In this document: positions 35,966-44,251 of the stretch, piece by piece
How the letters are laid out: each line of letters begins with the position of its first letter
How positions within the stretch are numbered: the stretch's first letter is position 1
Source: Caldivirga sp. MU80
GTDB taxonomy: Archaea; Thermoproteota; Thermoprotei; Thermoproteales; Thermocladiaceae
NCBI RefSeq assembly: GCF_001663375.1
Contig: NZ_LCTF01000016.1
Span: 1-48,673 of the forward strand
DNA: 48,673 bases
Reading direction: 5' to 3'
The notes under the pieces: model-generated
Told to the model about the DNA's origin: nothing
Database searches by the model: none
Seen by the model: only the letters and a program-made list of their open reading frames with translations
Program-made: the position numbers and the translations under genes

Positions 35966-36102
35966 GCATTTAACCGACGCCCATTCAATTAACCTTTAGA
36001 GGGGTTGGTTATTGGGGAGGTAAGAGAAAGGGGGTTATGGGGAATTTTTGCTGAGAAATTAATTACTGAATTAAGGCGAGTTAACTTAGGACAAAAAGAC
36101 CG

Positions 36103-36765
36103 TTACCTGGCTGTTGCGGCAACCCTCTCCATCTCATCCCTCCTCCTTAACGCATAACTGGCTTGGTCATTGTTAGCCGCTGCAATTATCTCGCTGGCTA
36201 GACAATCCTCTATGGGCCTTGGGTTATTGAATGAACATGCCCTAGCCCCCTCCGCAATCCACCTTATGGCCAAGTCAAGTCTCCTCATTGGGCTAACATC
36301 AACGGAGACTGGGTAAGCTATACCACCGTAGATGACCCTAGTAATCTCCTCCCTGGGGGCTACGTTAACTATGGCGTCAGTAAAAACTTGAACAGGGTTC
36401 TTCCCAGTTGCCGTGTAAACTATGTCGAAGGCAGTCTTAACTATCTTATAGGCCTTCTGCTTCTTCCCGGCATTCTTACCGGGCTTCATGAGTTGGTTGA
36501 TCAGCCTCTCCACTATCGGTATCATAGCCTTGCCGAACTTCCTGTTCTGGTACTTACCCTCGGTGTGTGGGAGTATCATCGGCTTGAGGCACATATATCT
36601 CCTGAGCCCAGGATCCCTAACAACGATGCCGCTGACGTCCCACTTACCGAAGAGTAGTATTGGGCTACCGTCAAGCGCCTTCACGTCCCTCGGGCACTCC
36701 TCGATTATCTCAATGCCGGGTGCCAACTCCTCAACCCTGGTGGTTTTCGATAACTGTTGCGCCAC
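36103..36765 (-). CDS. rps7: Small ribosomal subunit protein uS7
   Basis: A 220-residue archaeal S7. Conserved regions are [60 protein letters not shown] and [20 protein letters not shown]. The usual S12/EF-1alpha neighbours are not adjacent. The downstream gap 35966-36102 between uL22 and uS7 holds no gene, only T-rich stretches that could terminate both convergent transcripts. Confidence 0.96.
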   Translation of the reverse strand: MAQQLSKTTRVEELAPGIEIIEECPRDVKALDGSPILLFGKWDVSGIVVRDPGLRRYMCLKPMILPHTEGKYQNRKFGKAMIPIVERLINQLMKPGKNAGKKQKAYKIVKTAFDIVYTATGKNPVQVFTDAIVNVAPREEITRVIYGGIAYPVSVDVSPMRRLDLAIRWIAEGARACSFNNPRPIEDCLASEIIAAANNDQASYALRRRDEMERVAATAR

Positions 36766-36892
36766 GGTGGGGGTGTGTGCATTGGGTTTTTAAAACTCCC
36801 GCGCCGGTTAAATTTAATCAATTGATTGAATGATTTAAATTAAATTGCGAAATCCAGAGTTAGATTTTTAAATAAACCCTTGAAAGGGCCTT

Positions 36893-37861
36893 ATGAGTAA
36901 GTTTAAACTACTGCTTGTATCGGACCTACACGGCTCGGAGGTAGCCTATAGGAAGCTGTCTAACGCCGTGAGGTTCTACAAGGTTGATGCAGTGGTACTT
37001 GCAGGTGACTTAGCTGGTAAGGTACTTGCACCTGTTATTAAGCTTCCAGGTGACTCATATAGGATCCCCATCATCAGCGAGAACAAGGTGTTTAAGGGCA
37101 GTGAGGCTGAGGTTAAGATTAAGGAGCTTAGGGCCTCGGGTTACCACGTTAGGGTTGTTAGTGAGGAGGAGCATGAGAGGATGGTTAATGATAAGGATTA
37201 TTTAAACAAGGTCTTCAATGAAACAATGGCTAAGGACGTTGTTGAGTACCTAAGCATAATTGACGAGAGGTATAGGCAGCAGGGTGTTAAGCTATACATA
37301 ATACCAGGCAATGACGACCCAAATGAGGTCATTGATGCCGTGGTTAATAGGCAGTGGGGCAGCATAATACCCTTCGACGAGGGCATCGTTAACCTAAACG
37401 ACCACTTGCTTGTCGGCTTCGGCTACTCCAACATAACCCCCTGGAACACCCACAGGGAGTTGAGTGAGGAGGACATTTACAACAGGTTAAGTAGGTTAAT
37501 GAATAAGCTTGACGGCGGCGCCTACTCAAGGACAATACTGGTGGTTCACGTGCCACCCCATGGCACGCTGATAGACCAGGCCCCCATGCTGACCAGTGAC
37601 TTTAAGGTTGTTAGGAGGGGTGGGGAGGTTGTCTTCACCCACGTGGGTAGCACTGGGGTTAGGAGGATTATTGAGGAGTATAAGCCATTAATGGGCCTCC
37701 ACGGCCATATCCACGAATCGGGCGGTGTTGATTACCTTAAGGTTGATGGTTCAAGGATACCTGTCTTCAATGCTGGTAGTGAGTATCAGTATGGGATACT
37801 TAGGGGAATTATAATAAGCATCGATGGTAATAAGGTTAATTACGTGCCGGTTAGGGGTTAA
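36893..37861 (+). CDS. Calcineurin-like metallophosphoesterase
   Basis: A 322-residue hydrolase with the binuclear metal site motifs in order: LLVSDLHGSEVAYRKL (DxH), VVLAGDLAGK (GD), YIIPGNDDPNEVID (GNxD in place of GNH), ILVVHVPPHGT and MGLHGHIHESGG (GHxH). Substrate is unknown; phosphodiesterase or phosphoprotein activity is possible. TTTTTAAATA at 36865-36874 lies about 23 bases before the ATG, so the mRNA is probably leaderless. It is divergent from uS7. Confidence 0.9.
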   Translation: MSKFKLLLVSDLHGSEVAYRKLSNAVRFYKVDAVVLAGDLAGKVLAPVIKLPGDSYRIPIISENKVFKGSEAEVKIKELRASGYHVRVVSEEEHERMVNDKDYLNKVFNETMAKDVVEYLSIIDERYRQQGVKLYIIPGNDDPNEVIDAVVNRQWGSIIPFDEGIVNLNDHLLVGFGYSNITPWNTHRELSEEDIYNRLSRLMNKLDGGAYSRTILVVHVPPHGTLIDQAPMLTSDFKVVRRGGEVVFTHVGSTGVRRIIEEYKPLMGLHGHIHESGGVDYLKVDGSRIPVFNAGSEYQYGILRGIIISIDGNKVNYVPVRG

Positions 37862-37868
37862 TTCAATC

Positions 37869-39059
37869 CTAAAGCCTCTCAACGACAAGGGCCGTGGCTC
37901 CCCCAGTTCCGTGGCAGAGGGCAGCAACACCCCTCCTGCCACCAAGGTGCTCAAGGCCGGTTAACAGTGTTGTTACTATTCTAGCCCCGCTGGCGCCCAG
38001 GGGATGGCCTATGGCTATTGCCCCGCCGAATATGTTCATCCTATCGTACGGTATGCCCAGCCTCCTATGCACCAGTACGTTAACCACTGCGAAGGCTTCG
38101 TTAACCTCGAAGTAGTCTATTGAGCCTAGGCTTAGGTTAAGCTTCCTAAGCACCTTATCTATTACGTACGTGGGGGCCTCGGTGAAACGCCTAGGCTCTA
38201 TCATGTACCAGGCGTAGCCGATTACCCTGGCTATCGGTTTAAGCCCCAGTTCCCTAGCCTTATCCATCGTCGTGAGCAGCAGCGCCGCTGCGCCATCACT
38301 AAGCTGTGATGAGTTACCTGCCGTGTGTAGGCCGTCTGGGGTGAACGCTGGTTTAAGGGCCTTAAGTTTCTCCAGGCTGGTGTCCGGCCTAATACCCTCA
38401 TCGTGGTCCAGCTTAACCCTCTCCCCACCTATGGTTGAGTCAATGGGCTCCACCTCCTTGAATAACCCACCCTCAGTAGCCTTAACAGCCCTCATGTGGC
38501 TCATGTAGGCGTATTCATCAAGCTCATCCCTAGTGATCCCATTCTCCTTAGCCACCATGTCAGCCTCCTGCCCCATCACCATCATTGTCACTGGGTCTAT
38601 TAACCCATCATACACCATTAGGTCTATTGGCTGAACAACCTTAGTTATGAAGTGTTTAACACCCCACCTGTACTCACTTGGTAGGGCTATCGGCTGGGTG
38701 CTCATTGAGTCAACACCACCGGCTATGATTATGGATGCATCACCAAGCACCAACTCCCTGTACGCATCTATAATAGCCTGCATGCCTGATGAGCAAACCC
38801 TGTTAACAGTATAGGCACTAACAGAGTTGGGTAAGCCAGCCAATAGCGCTGCGTAACGTGAAATATTCTGCCCCATCCCACCCTGTAGTGTTGAACCGAA
38901 GATGACTTCATCAACCATTGACGGCTCAACCCCACTCCTCTTGAGGAGGGCCCTTATCGCCTCAGCGGCCAGTTGAGGCGACTTAACGTTCCTAAGCGCC
39001 CCACCGAACTTACCTATGGGCGTCCTAACGTACCCGACTATAACCACCTCACTGTTCAT
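37869..39059 (-). CDS. Acetyl-CoA C-acetyltransferase (thiolase)
   Basis: A 396-residue thiolase for acetoacetyl-CoA formation or cleavage. The acyl-accepting cysteine is in VNRVCSSGMQAI. YFEVNEAFAVV, the GGAIAIGHPLGASGARIV block and the second catalytic cysteine in ALCHGTGGATALVVERL are all present, so the enzyme should be active. In archaea it can begin the mevalonate route or close beta-oxidation; the context (TrpRS divergent, phosphoesterase convergent) does not decide. GAATTTAAAAATG upstream of the ATG is its promoter. Confidence 0.95.
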   Translation of the reverse strand: MNSEVVIVGYVRTPIGKFGGALRNVKSPQLAAEAIRALLKRSGVEPSMVDEVIFGSTLQGGMGQNISRYAALLAGLPNSVSAYTVNRVCSSGMQAIIDAYRELVLGDASIIIAGGVDSMSTQPIALPSEYRWGVKHFITKVVQPIDLMVYDGLIDPVTMMVMGQEADMVAKENGITRDELDEYAYMSHMRAVKATEGGLFKEVEPIDSTIGGERVKLDHDEGIRPDTSLEKLKALKPAFTPDGLHTAGNSSQLSDGAAALLLTTMDKARELGLKPIARVIGYAWYMIEPRRFTEAPTYVIDKVLRKLNLSLGSIDYFEVNEAFAVVNVLVHRRLGIPYDRMNIFGGAIAIGHPLGASGARIVTTLLTGLEHLGGRRGVAALCHGTGGATALVVERL

Positions 39060-39220
39060 AGTGGTTAAGCGTGTGAATGTGAATTTAAAAATGTTTAGTA
39101 ATCAACGAATAGCGTTACGTTGAGTAACTAACTCAATGGAATACTGCCGGTGGGGTTAATTGGCCTAACCCGTATGAAAGCTTTTATACACCCAACAACA
39201 CACGGCCTGGTGGTTATCAT

Positions 39221-40348
39221 CTGGGGCAGGAGTACGCAGTCACACCCTGGGAGGTTAAGGGTAAGGTAGATTACCTAAGGCTCGCCAGGGAGTTCGGTGT
39301 TCAGCTACTCACCGACGAGGACCTAAATCTGCTTAAAGGCCTAACTGGAGGTGACGTGCATTACCTAATCAGGAGGGGCTTCTTCTACGCCCATAGGGGT
39401 TTTAGGGAGATTCTGGAGAGGGCTAGGTCGGGTGAATCATGGGCGCTGTACAATGGTAGGGGGCCAAGCGGCGACCTGCATATAGGCCACCTAGTCCCCT
39501 GGATACTGACAAAGTGGTTCGTGGACAAGTTCAACGTCCACTACTTCTTCGAGTTAACCGATGATGAGAAGTTCCTGGTGAGGGATGGCTACACGCTTGA
39601 GGAGACTAATAGACTGGCCTACGACAATGCGCTAAGCCTAATAGCCCTTGGCTTCACGCCGGATAGGCTACACATAATAGTGGACACGGATGACGTGGCT
39701 TACCTGTACAAGATAGCCGTTAAGGTGGCTAAGAAGCTAACCTTATCAACGGTTAAAAACACCTTCGGCCTAACGGACTCAAACAACATAGGCGCAACCT
39801 TCTTCCCTGCAATGGAGATAGCAGTCGCCTTCCTACCCACGGAGCTTCTTAACAGTGAAACCCCCGTATTAATACCCACGGCCATAGACCAGGACCCATA
39901 CTTCAGGCTGGCCAGGGATATTGCTGAGACCCTCAACTACCCCAAGCCGGCCACGTTATACAGTAAGTTTCTCCCAGGCTTAACAGGTGAGGATAAGATG
40001 AGCGCCTCTAACCCCGACTCAGCCCTATACATCAATGACGATGACAAGGAGGTCAGGAGGAAGATAATGAACGCCTTCACCGGCGGCCAACCAACAGCCG
40101 AACTCCAGCGTAGGCTGGGTGGTAACCCAGACATATGTCCAGTCTACAGGTACCACACACTCCTCAGTGATAGCGATGATGAGGTTAAGAGGATTTACGA
40201 GGACTGTAGGGGTGGTAGGCTTCTGTGCGGTGAATGCAAGCTGATACTTTATGAGAGGGTTAGCGCCTTCCTAAATAGGCATAGGGAACTGAGGGAAAAG
40301 GCTAAGGATAAGGTAAGTGAATACAAGATATCAGTTAAGTTTAAGTAG
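39221..40348 (+). CDS. trpS: Tryptophanyl-tRNA synthetase, archaeal type, with apparent CTG start
   Basis: Charges tRNA-Trp. Class I motifs are GRGPSGDLHIGHLVPW (HIGH) and GEDKMSASNPDSALY (KMSAS). The conserved archaeal N-terminal segment EYAVTPWEVKGKVDYLRLAR lies in frame upstream of the first ATG/GTG-type codon (GTG 39356), so translation must begin earlier. The only start-like codon in frame there is CTG 39221, preceded at about 30 bases by CTTTTATAC. Product of 375 residues, normal for the family. If only GTG 39356 were used, the protein would lose 45 conserved residues. A base error or frameshift near the start remains possible. Confidence 0.85.
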   Translation: MGQEYAVTPWEVKGKVDYLRLAREFGVQLLTDEDLNLLKGLTGGDVHYLIRRGFFYAHRGFREILERARSGESWALYNGRGPSGDLHIGHLVPWILTKWFVDKFNVHYFFELTDDEKFLVRDGYTLEETNRLAYDNALSLIALGFTPDRLHIIVDTDDVAYLYKIAVKVAKKLTLSTVKNTFGLTDSNNIGATFFPAMEIAVAFLPTELLNSETPVLIPTAIDQDPYFRLARDIAETLNYPKPATLYSKFLPGLTGEDKMSASNPDSALYINDDDKEVRRKIMNAFTGGQPTAELQRRLGGNPDICPVYRYHTLLSDSDDEVKRIYEDCRGGRLLCGECKLILYERVSAFLNRHRELREKAKDKVSEYKISVKFK

Positions 40349-40401
40349 TCAATAGTCCTAAGCCGCTTAAACAAGCCAGGTGATACCCTCGTGGTGGTTG
40401 G

Positions 40402-40866
40402 TTACTGACCGATCCTCAACCTAATCCTTATCCCAGCCCTCCTAGCCTTAACGTAAACGTCAGTCTCCCTAATCCTCCTAACGAACAGCTCAACAATCGG
40501 CCTTAACCTATTAACCTCACTGGGTGGCACAGTACCCCATTGTGGGCAGTATTTATCAACCACGACGCCGAGTTCATCATCGTAGTTAAGTGGGTACAGC
40601 CTACAGCCAATGGGCCTATTCTCGTAAATTTTGCATAGTTTAGTCTCCTCATTAAAGAAAACACAGTGGCCGTTAACATTCCTCAACCTCCACACCCCAC
40701 TATCTTCATCAAAAACAGCGAAGTCCTCTAACCTATACCCAAGGGTCTCAATTCTCTCAATATCCTCAGGTAGTAGCTCCATTTTGGTGTCTATGCAACA
40801 TAGGCCACAGACAGTGCACTTGAACTTAACCTCAACGTACCTTAAGTCACCTATCACATTACTCAT
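40402..40866 (-). CDS. YkgJ-family cysteine-cluster protein
   Basis: A small metal- or iron-sulfur-binding protein of about 154 residues. The cluster CTVCGLCCIDTKMELLPED near the N-terminus, together with GHCVFFNEETKLCKIYENRP and IGCRLYPLN, is the hallmark of the YkgJ/UPF0153 family. Function is unknown; links to lysine-methyltransferase-like modification and metal handling have been suggested for relatives. ATG 40866 is used; an in-frame TTG at 40878 is an alternative, nearer the TTTATTAAT promoter. Confidence 0.88.
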   Translation of the reverse strand: MSNVIGDLRYVEVKFKCTVCGLCCIDTKMELLPEDIERIETLGYRLEDFAVFDEDSGVWRLRNVNGHCVFFNEETKLCKIYENRPIGCRLYPLNYDDELGVVVDKYCPQWGTVPPSEVNRLRPIVELFVRRIRETDVYVKARRAGIRIRLRIGQ

Positions 40867-40940
40867 GCCTAGCACCAATACGGCGAAACGAAGGCAAGTA
40901 ATGATTAATAAACCCTACGCCAAAAACCACACAGCAGAAC

Positions 40941-40960
40941 ACCCCCTCAAAAGCGGGGGT
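40941..40960. repeat. Isolated GC hairpin resembling the transposon right-end stem
   Basis: ACCCCC (40941-40946) pairs with GGGGGT (40955-40960) and is followed by TATTGATT. The transposon copies carry a very similar ACCCCCTCTTTGGGGGTTAA. It may be a degenerate relic of that family or an unrelated terminator. The rest of the 40867-41141 gap holds only the eS26 promoter. Confidence 0.35.
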
Positions 40961-41141
40961 TATTGATTATCACCTACGCCTATGGTTAACCCACCTGCTG
41001 TTGCAGGCTTAGTTAGGATTAAGCGTAATAATTAGATGGTGATGCGCACCGCCTATAAATACTCCCCAACGCTCAATTTGAGGATTCCTTAGGTGTTAAG
41101 TTTAAGGAAAGACTTAAATACTAGGATCTAAATGGTGGTTC

Positions 41142-41570
41142 GTGCCAAAGAAGAGGAAGAATAGGGGTAGGCATAAGGGAGATAAGGGTAAGGAGTCGGT
41201 GGTTTACTGCGATAACTGCGGTAAAATGATACCGAGGTCTAAGGCCGTTAGGGTCACGGTACCCTACTCACCAATACCAGCGGATTTGGCTAAGGAGCTT
41301 GAGAAGCAGGGTGCAATAATACCCAGGTACTATATTACCAAGACTTACTGTATAAACTGCGCAATATACCTAGGAGTCATTAAGGTTAGGTCTGAGGATG
41401 AGAGGAAGAGCAGGAAGCCAATTTTAAGGAGCCAGCAGAGGCCGCTACAGAGACTGCCAGTCACCGCACCAGCAACCCCAGCACCCCCACAGGCGCCCAC
41501 GGGTAATGAGACAACTCAGGCAGGCTCAAACCCAACCAACACCAGTGGCGATGCTCAAACAACCAAGTGA
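41142..41570 (+). CDS. rps26e: Small ribosomal subunit protein eS26
   Basis: A 142-residue S26e. The basic N-terminus KKRKNRGRHKGDKGKES, the zinc site VVYCDNCGKMIPRSKAVRVT and the second pair in TYCINCAIYLGVIKVRSEDE are diagnostic. The C-terminal 45 residues are a low-complexity P/T/Q/A tail not expected in the family, probably disordered. Starts at GTG 41142; CTTAAATAC about 24 bases upstream implies a leaderless transcript. Confidence 0.93.
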   Translation: MPKKRKNRGRHKGDKGKESVVYCDNCGKMIPRSKAVRVTVPYSPIPADLAKELEKQGAIIPRYYITKTYCINCAIYLGVIKVRSEDERKSRKPILRSQQRPLQRLPVTAPATPAPPQAPTGNETTQAGSNPTNTSGDAQTTK

Positions 41571-41633
41571 AGCCACTTATCTAATGAGGGTGGCTGAATC
41601 TATACCATTAATATGAGTACCCCATGGAAAAAC

Positions 41634-41640
41634 TTATAAA
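41634..41640 (+). promoter_or_regulatory. TATA box of the tRNA-Val gene
   Basis: TTATAAA lies 25 bases before the first acceptor base (41665), the standard archaeal TATA distance for a tRNA beginning at its mature 5' end. Confidence 0.65.
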
Positions 41641-41664
41641 CCATAATGAAACAAGCAGTCTTAA

Positions 41665-41790
41665 GGGCCCGTAGTCTAGCTTGGTTAGGATGCCCGCCTG
41701 ACGTGGCTTGGGGCTGGTGGGTCTGCAATCACAAAGCCCCAGGCATTGGATCGCGGGAGATCCCGGGTTCAAGTCCCGGCGGGCCCACCA
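41665..41790 (+). tRNA. tRNA-Val (anticodon GAC) with a 48-nt intron and encoded CCA
   Basis: Acceptor GGGCCCG (41665-41671) pairs with CGGGCCC before A73 at 41787, and CCA follows at 41788-41790. The D arm is GTCT/GGAT. The anticodon stem is CCCGC/GCGGG with loop C-U-GAC-G-C after splicing. The T arm is CCGGG-TTCAAGT-CCCGG. The acceptor and A73 fit valine, as does the GAC anticodon. Without the intron the body is 75 nt. The intron (41704-41751) sits between positions 37 and 38, the canonical archaeal site. Confidence 0.9.
41704..41751 (+). other. tRNA-Val intron (position 37/38)
   Basis: GCTTGGGGC (41706-41714) pairs with GCCCCAGGC (41736-41744) as a nine-pair helix containing one U-G pair. 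This helix brings the two cleavage sites together as part of a bulge-helix-bulge. The exact cut positions are inferred from the need to restore a seven-base anticodon loop and may shift by one base. Splicing would need the archaeal endonuclease and RtcB ligase; archease is encoded at 7691. Confidence 0.75.
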
Positions 41791-41848
41791 GGCTATGGAG
41801 ATTCTCGTTGGGAAAATGCTTAATTAGCGTTGAGTTAAACGTGAGGTG

Positions 41849-42967
41849 ATGAGGATAAACTTATCATTGGTGGCTGTGGTTTTGATGCTTGTATTATTAG
41901 TGGAGTTGCTGTTGGCCATCGGTGGCATATCAGGTAGGTACATCACCCTCGCTAGTAATTACACTAGTCTAAGCGCCGAGTACTCGACCCTTAAGGTTAA
42001 TTATAATGAACTGGTGATGAAATACTCGTTGATTAGCGTTAACTACAGTAAGTTAAAGGGCAACTACACTAACCTAGTGAGTTCATACGGTAGGTTACTG
42101 GCGAGTTACAACATAACCGTGGCCATGTATAATGAGACATTGGGTAAGTATGATGAGTGCTTGAACGCTAGTAATTACCTAAGAATGGAGGTGGGTAATT
42201 ACACTAGAATCATAAGCAATCTATACGTTAATATCTCTAAGTCCAACAGCATAATTAAGGCCCTAACCAGTAATCTAATGCTGTGCAATAGGACCCTTGA
42301 GGCTGTTACGGGTAATTATAGTAATAAAACCGCTATATTGCAAAATTACATTAATTCTCTTTACAGAAATTATACAATATTAAACGCTAGATACTACTCA
42401 TTAGAGGCAAACTACAGCAGTTTAATGAATACCCTAAGTCAACTAAACAATACTTTACTTAACCTGAACGATACCGTGAATTACCTGAAGTCCGGGGGCT
42501 ACATCTATGAGTATGGTTTAAGAAACCTACATTCAACGTGCAACGTAACCATAGTGGGCAGTGGCGGTTCCGGCTTAATCAACGTGACGATTAAGCCTAC
42601 GCTTAACCTAGCCAGTCAAATATTGAGCTACGGCAGTGAGGTAATGTTGATAATCAACATCCCAGTGTACCAAGGTAACCCAATACTGGTGGCTATAGGG
42701 CGAGTTAAGGTTAATGGCCAGTTAATCAACATTGAGTCTAATGTAACCGTTAGGCAGGTTAACGGCAGCCTAGAGCTCATCGAGTCGATAAATATAATAG
42801 ACTCGCTAACCGTGGTGGATACTGTGATCCTACCCAGTGAACCACACCTCATAGCTTCAGTAACCATAACTCAGTATGACCAATCAAAGCCTCTAGCCCT
42901 AGACATACTCTACTCCCTCCAGAACCAGAATGCGGTCTCGGCTTTATGCATTGTTAATGTTGATTGA
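41849..42967 (+). CDS. Membrane-anchored, Tyr-heptad coiled-coil, sequon-rich surface protein
   Basis: No known family recognised. The 372-residue protein opens with a hydrophobic helix (LSLVAVVLMLVLLVELLLAI) that is a signal anchor. Then follow eleven tyrosines at exact seven-residue spacing (residues 31 to 101), with leucines mostly three places later, i.e. a long coiled coil. A second heptad block runs about residues 165-210. N-glycosylation sequons (NYT, NYS, NIT, NET, NKT, NDT) recur throughout. The C-terminal 140 residues are a beta-rich globular domain (VTIVGSGGSGLINVTI onward). It may be an S-layer-associated stalk. Starts at ATG 41849, with a GTG three bases earlier as alternative. 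Confidence 0.7.
   Translation: MRINLSLVAVVLMLVLLVELLLAIGGISGRYITLASNYTSLSAEYSTLKVNYNELVMKYSLISVNYSKLKGNYTNLVSSYGRLLASYNITVAMYNETLGKYDECLNASNYLRMEVGNYTRIISNLYVNISKSNSIIKALTSNLMLCNRTLEAVTGNYSNKTAILQNYINSLYRNYTILNARYYSLEANYSSLMNTLSQLNNTLLNLNDTVNYLKSGGYIYEYGLRNLHSTCNVTIVGSGGSGLINVTIKPTLNLASQILSYGSEVMLIINIPVYQGNPILVAIGRVKVNGQLINIESNVTVRQVNGSLELIESINIIDSLTVVDTVILPSEPHLIASVTITQYDQSKPLALDILYSLQNQNAVSALCIVNVD
41939..42172 (+). repeat. Coding heptad repeat (Tyr every seventh codon)
   Basis: Codons 31, 38, 45, 52, 59, 66, 73, 80, 87, 94 and 101 of the surface protein are all tyrosine, giving units such as NYTSLSA, EYSTLKV, NYNELVM and NYSKLKG. The DNA units are only partly alike, so the periodicity is held at protein level. 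Confidence 0.85.
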
Positions 42968-42972
42968 TTCGA

Positions 42973-43581
42973 CTATGATGCACTGGTGACCTCATCATAC
43001 TCCATAGGCACTGTATTGCTTTCGGTTAACTCAATCTCCACAGCCAGTTCGGTTAAATCGTCATGCCCACTATACATCTTCGTTATCGACAGTAGTGAAA
43101 TTGAGGATAGGAGTAGGAATAATCCACTGAACACCACACCTGCATTAGTCATCACAACTATGTAACCGTTACTTAGGTATATGCTAATTGGTAGTGGGAT
43201 AATTAGGAGTAGCCCCAGTGCAAGTAGTGATGTCGGGATAAGTAACTTAAGCGATGCCTTACCGTCATTAAGGATGCTCTTCACCACACGCCTGTACATT
43301 AACCTAGTTAGTAGCAGTAACATAAGCCCCAGTATGGATGAGATTACGGAGGCCTCTAAAAGAAGGTAGTATAGCTTATCAGGTGTTATCATTACAAACA
43401 CTATACCATTAGGGTTATCACTCACGACTATGGTGTCGAGGGGTAGGGGTATGGTTATGTGTGAGTTAAATCCCCTACTGAATGCTATGAACGTTGAGAA
43501 CCCTATGTTGGTGAAGAATATGAACACTAATGCAATAACGGCCACTGTGTATATCAGCAGGACTACGTCTATCCTGTTCAT
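42973..43581 (-). CDS. Hypothetical four-helix membrane protein
   Basis: Not recognised. The 202-residue product has transmembrane segments at the N-terminus (VVLLIYTVAVIALVFIFF), near residue 75 (SVISSILGLMLLLLTRL), near 112 (LIPTSLLALGLLLIIPLPIS) and near 142 (GVVFSGLFLLLSSISLLS), with an extracytoplasmic loop after the first. The C-terminal tail is acidic (DDLTELAVEIELTES). It is convergent with the coiled-coil surface protein gene, five bases apart. Confidence 0.55.
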   Translation of the reverse strand: MNRIDVVLLIYTVAVIALVFIFFTNIGFSTFIAFSRGFNSHITIPLPLDTIVVSDNPNGIVFVMITPDKLYYLLLEASVISSILGLMLLLLTRLMYRRVVKSILNDGKASLKLLIPTSLLALGLLLIIPLPISIYLSNGYIVVMTNAGVVFSGLFLLLSSISLLSITKMYSGHDDLTELAVEIELTESNTVPMEYDEVTSAS

Positions 43582-43664
43582 TACGTTGTTAGTTGAATAG
43601 CCGGTTTTTAAATATTAATATTCAATGCTTGAAAACCAGGATTTTAAAGAAGTAAACTGAAACA

Positions 43665-43985
43665 TTATATGTAGTCATCGAGACCCAGCTTCTTCAGGTG
43701 ACTCTTAATCTTGGATACATCCTTTTCCATCTTCTTAGCCTCCTCTGCAACATCCTTAACCTCCTTATCCCTCATATTTAACGTGCACTCGCCATTAGGA
43801 GCCATGGCGTGGGCGCTGCATGCTGCGTACTGGCACTTGTAGCCTATGCATGGGTCATTGGTTAGGCCGCATATTGCCTTACCCTGGATAAACCTTAAGG
43901 CTTTCTTAACGCAGATGAAGTATTGGCAACTAGCCCCAATGCAAAGCTGAACCTTAGCTGGGGCCTTTGGGACAGTAATCCTCAC
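43665..43985 (-). CDS. Hypothetical cysteine-rich protein
   Basis: Family not identified. The 106-residue protein has eight cysteines in the first 70 residues (QLCIGASCQYFICVKKA, AICGLTNDPCIGYKCQYAAC, GECTLN), enough for two metal or iron-sulfur sites, followed by a charged helical tail (EEAKKMEKDVSKIKSHLKKL). A redox or metal-binding role is likely from composition only. Transcribed alone. Confidence 0.6.
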   Translation of the reverse strand: MRITVPKAPAKVQLCIGASCQYFICVKKALRFIQGKAICGLTNDPCIGYKCQYAACSAHAMAPNGECTLNMRDKEVKDVAEEAKKMEKDVSKIKSHLKKLGLDDYI

Positions 43986-44084
43986 GTTAACCCCCGTTCA
44001 CTAGGCTTGCTAACTTAAAATATTTAAGCATTTTTCCCCAGCCCTTCCATACCAGTCCCAATGCATTTAATGTTAGGAACGTGC

Positions 44085-44133
44085 TCAGCCTGGTTTAGAC
44101 CAATCACTTCTCATCCCTACCACGCCTCATCAT
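44085..44133 (-). ncRNA. C/D box sRNA (candidate rRNA/tRNA 2'-O-methylation guide)
   Basis: On the minus strand, C box AUGAUGA (44133-44127) is followed by an 11-nt guide (GGCGUGGUAGG), a degenerate D' (AUGA), a C'-like GUGAUUG, a second guide ending CUAAACCAGG and a perfect D box CUGA (44088-44085). The total of 49 nt is typical. TTTTAAATA at 44171-44163 would start transcription near 44139. It lies in the 266-base gap downstream of lysS; nothing else is recognised in that gap. Confidence 0.5.
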
Positions 44134-44162
44134 TCCTAATTAGCCCTAAGGCTCAGGCGGCC

Positions 44163-44171
44163 TATTTAAAA
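44163..44171 (-). promoter_or_regulatory. TATA box of the candidate C/D box sRNA
   Basis: TTTTAAATA on the minus strand is centred about 28 bases before the likely RNA 5' end near 44139, just outside the C box. Confidence 0.4.
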
Positions 44172-44251
44172 CACTTTAACTTAACCCCTGCCAACGGATA
44201 ATAGCAATAACACGGTTCACTACTGTATAGGCAGGGGAGGGGGCGGCCTTA

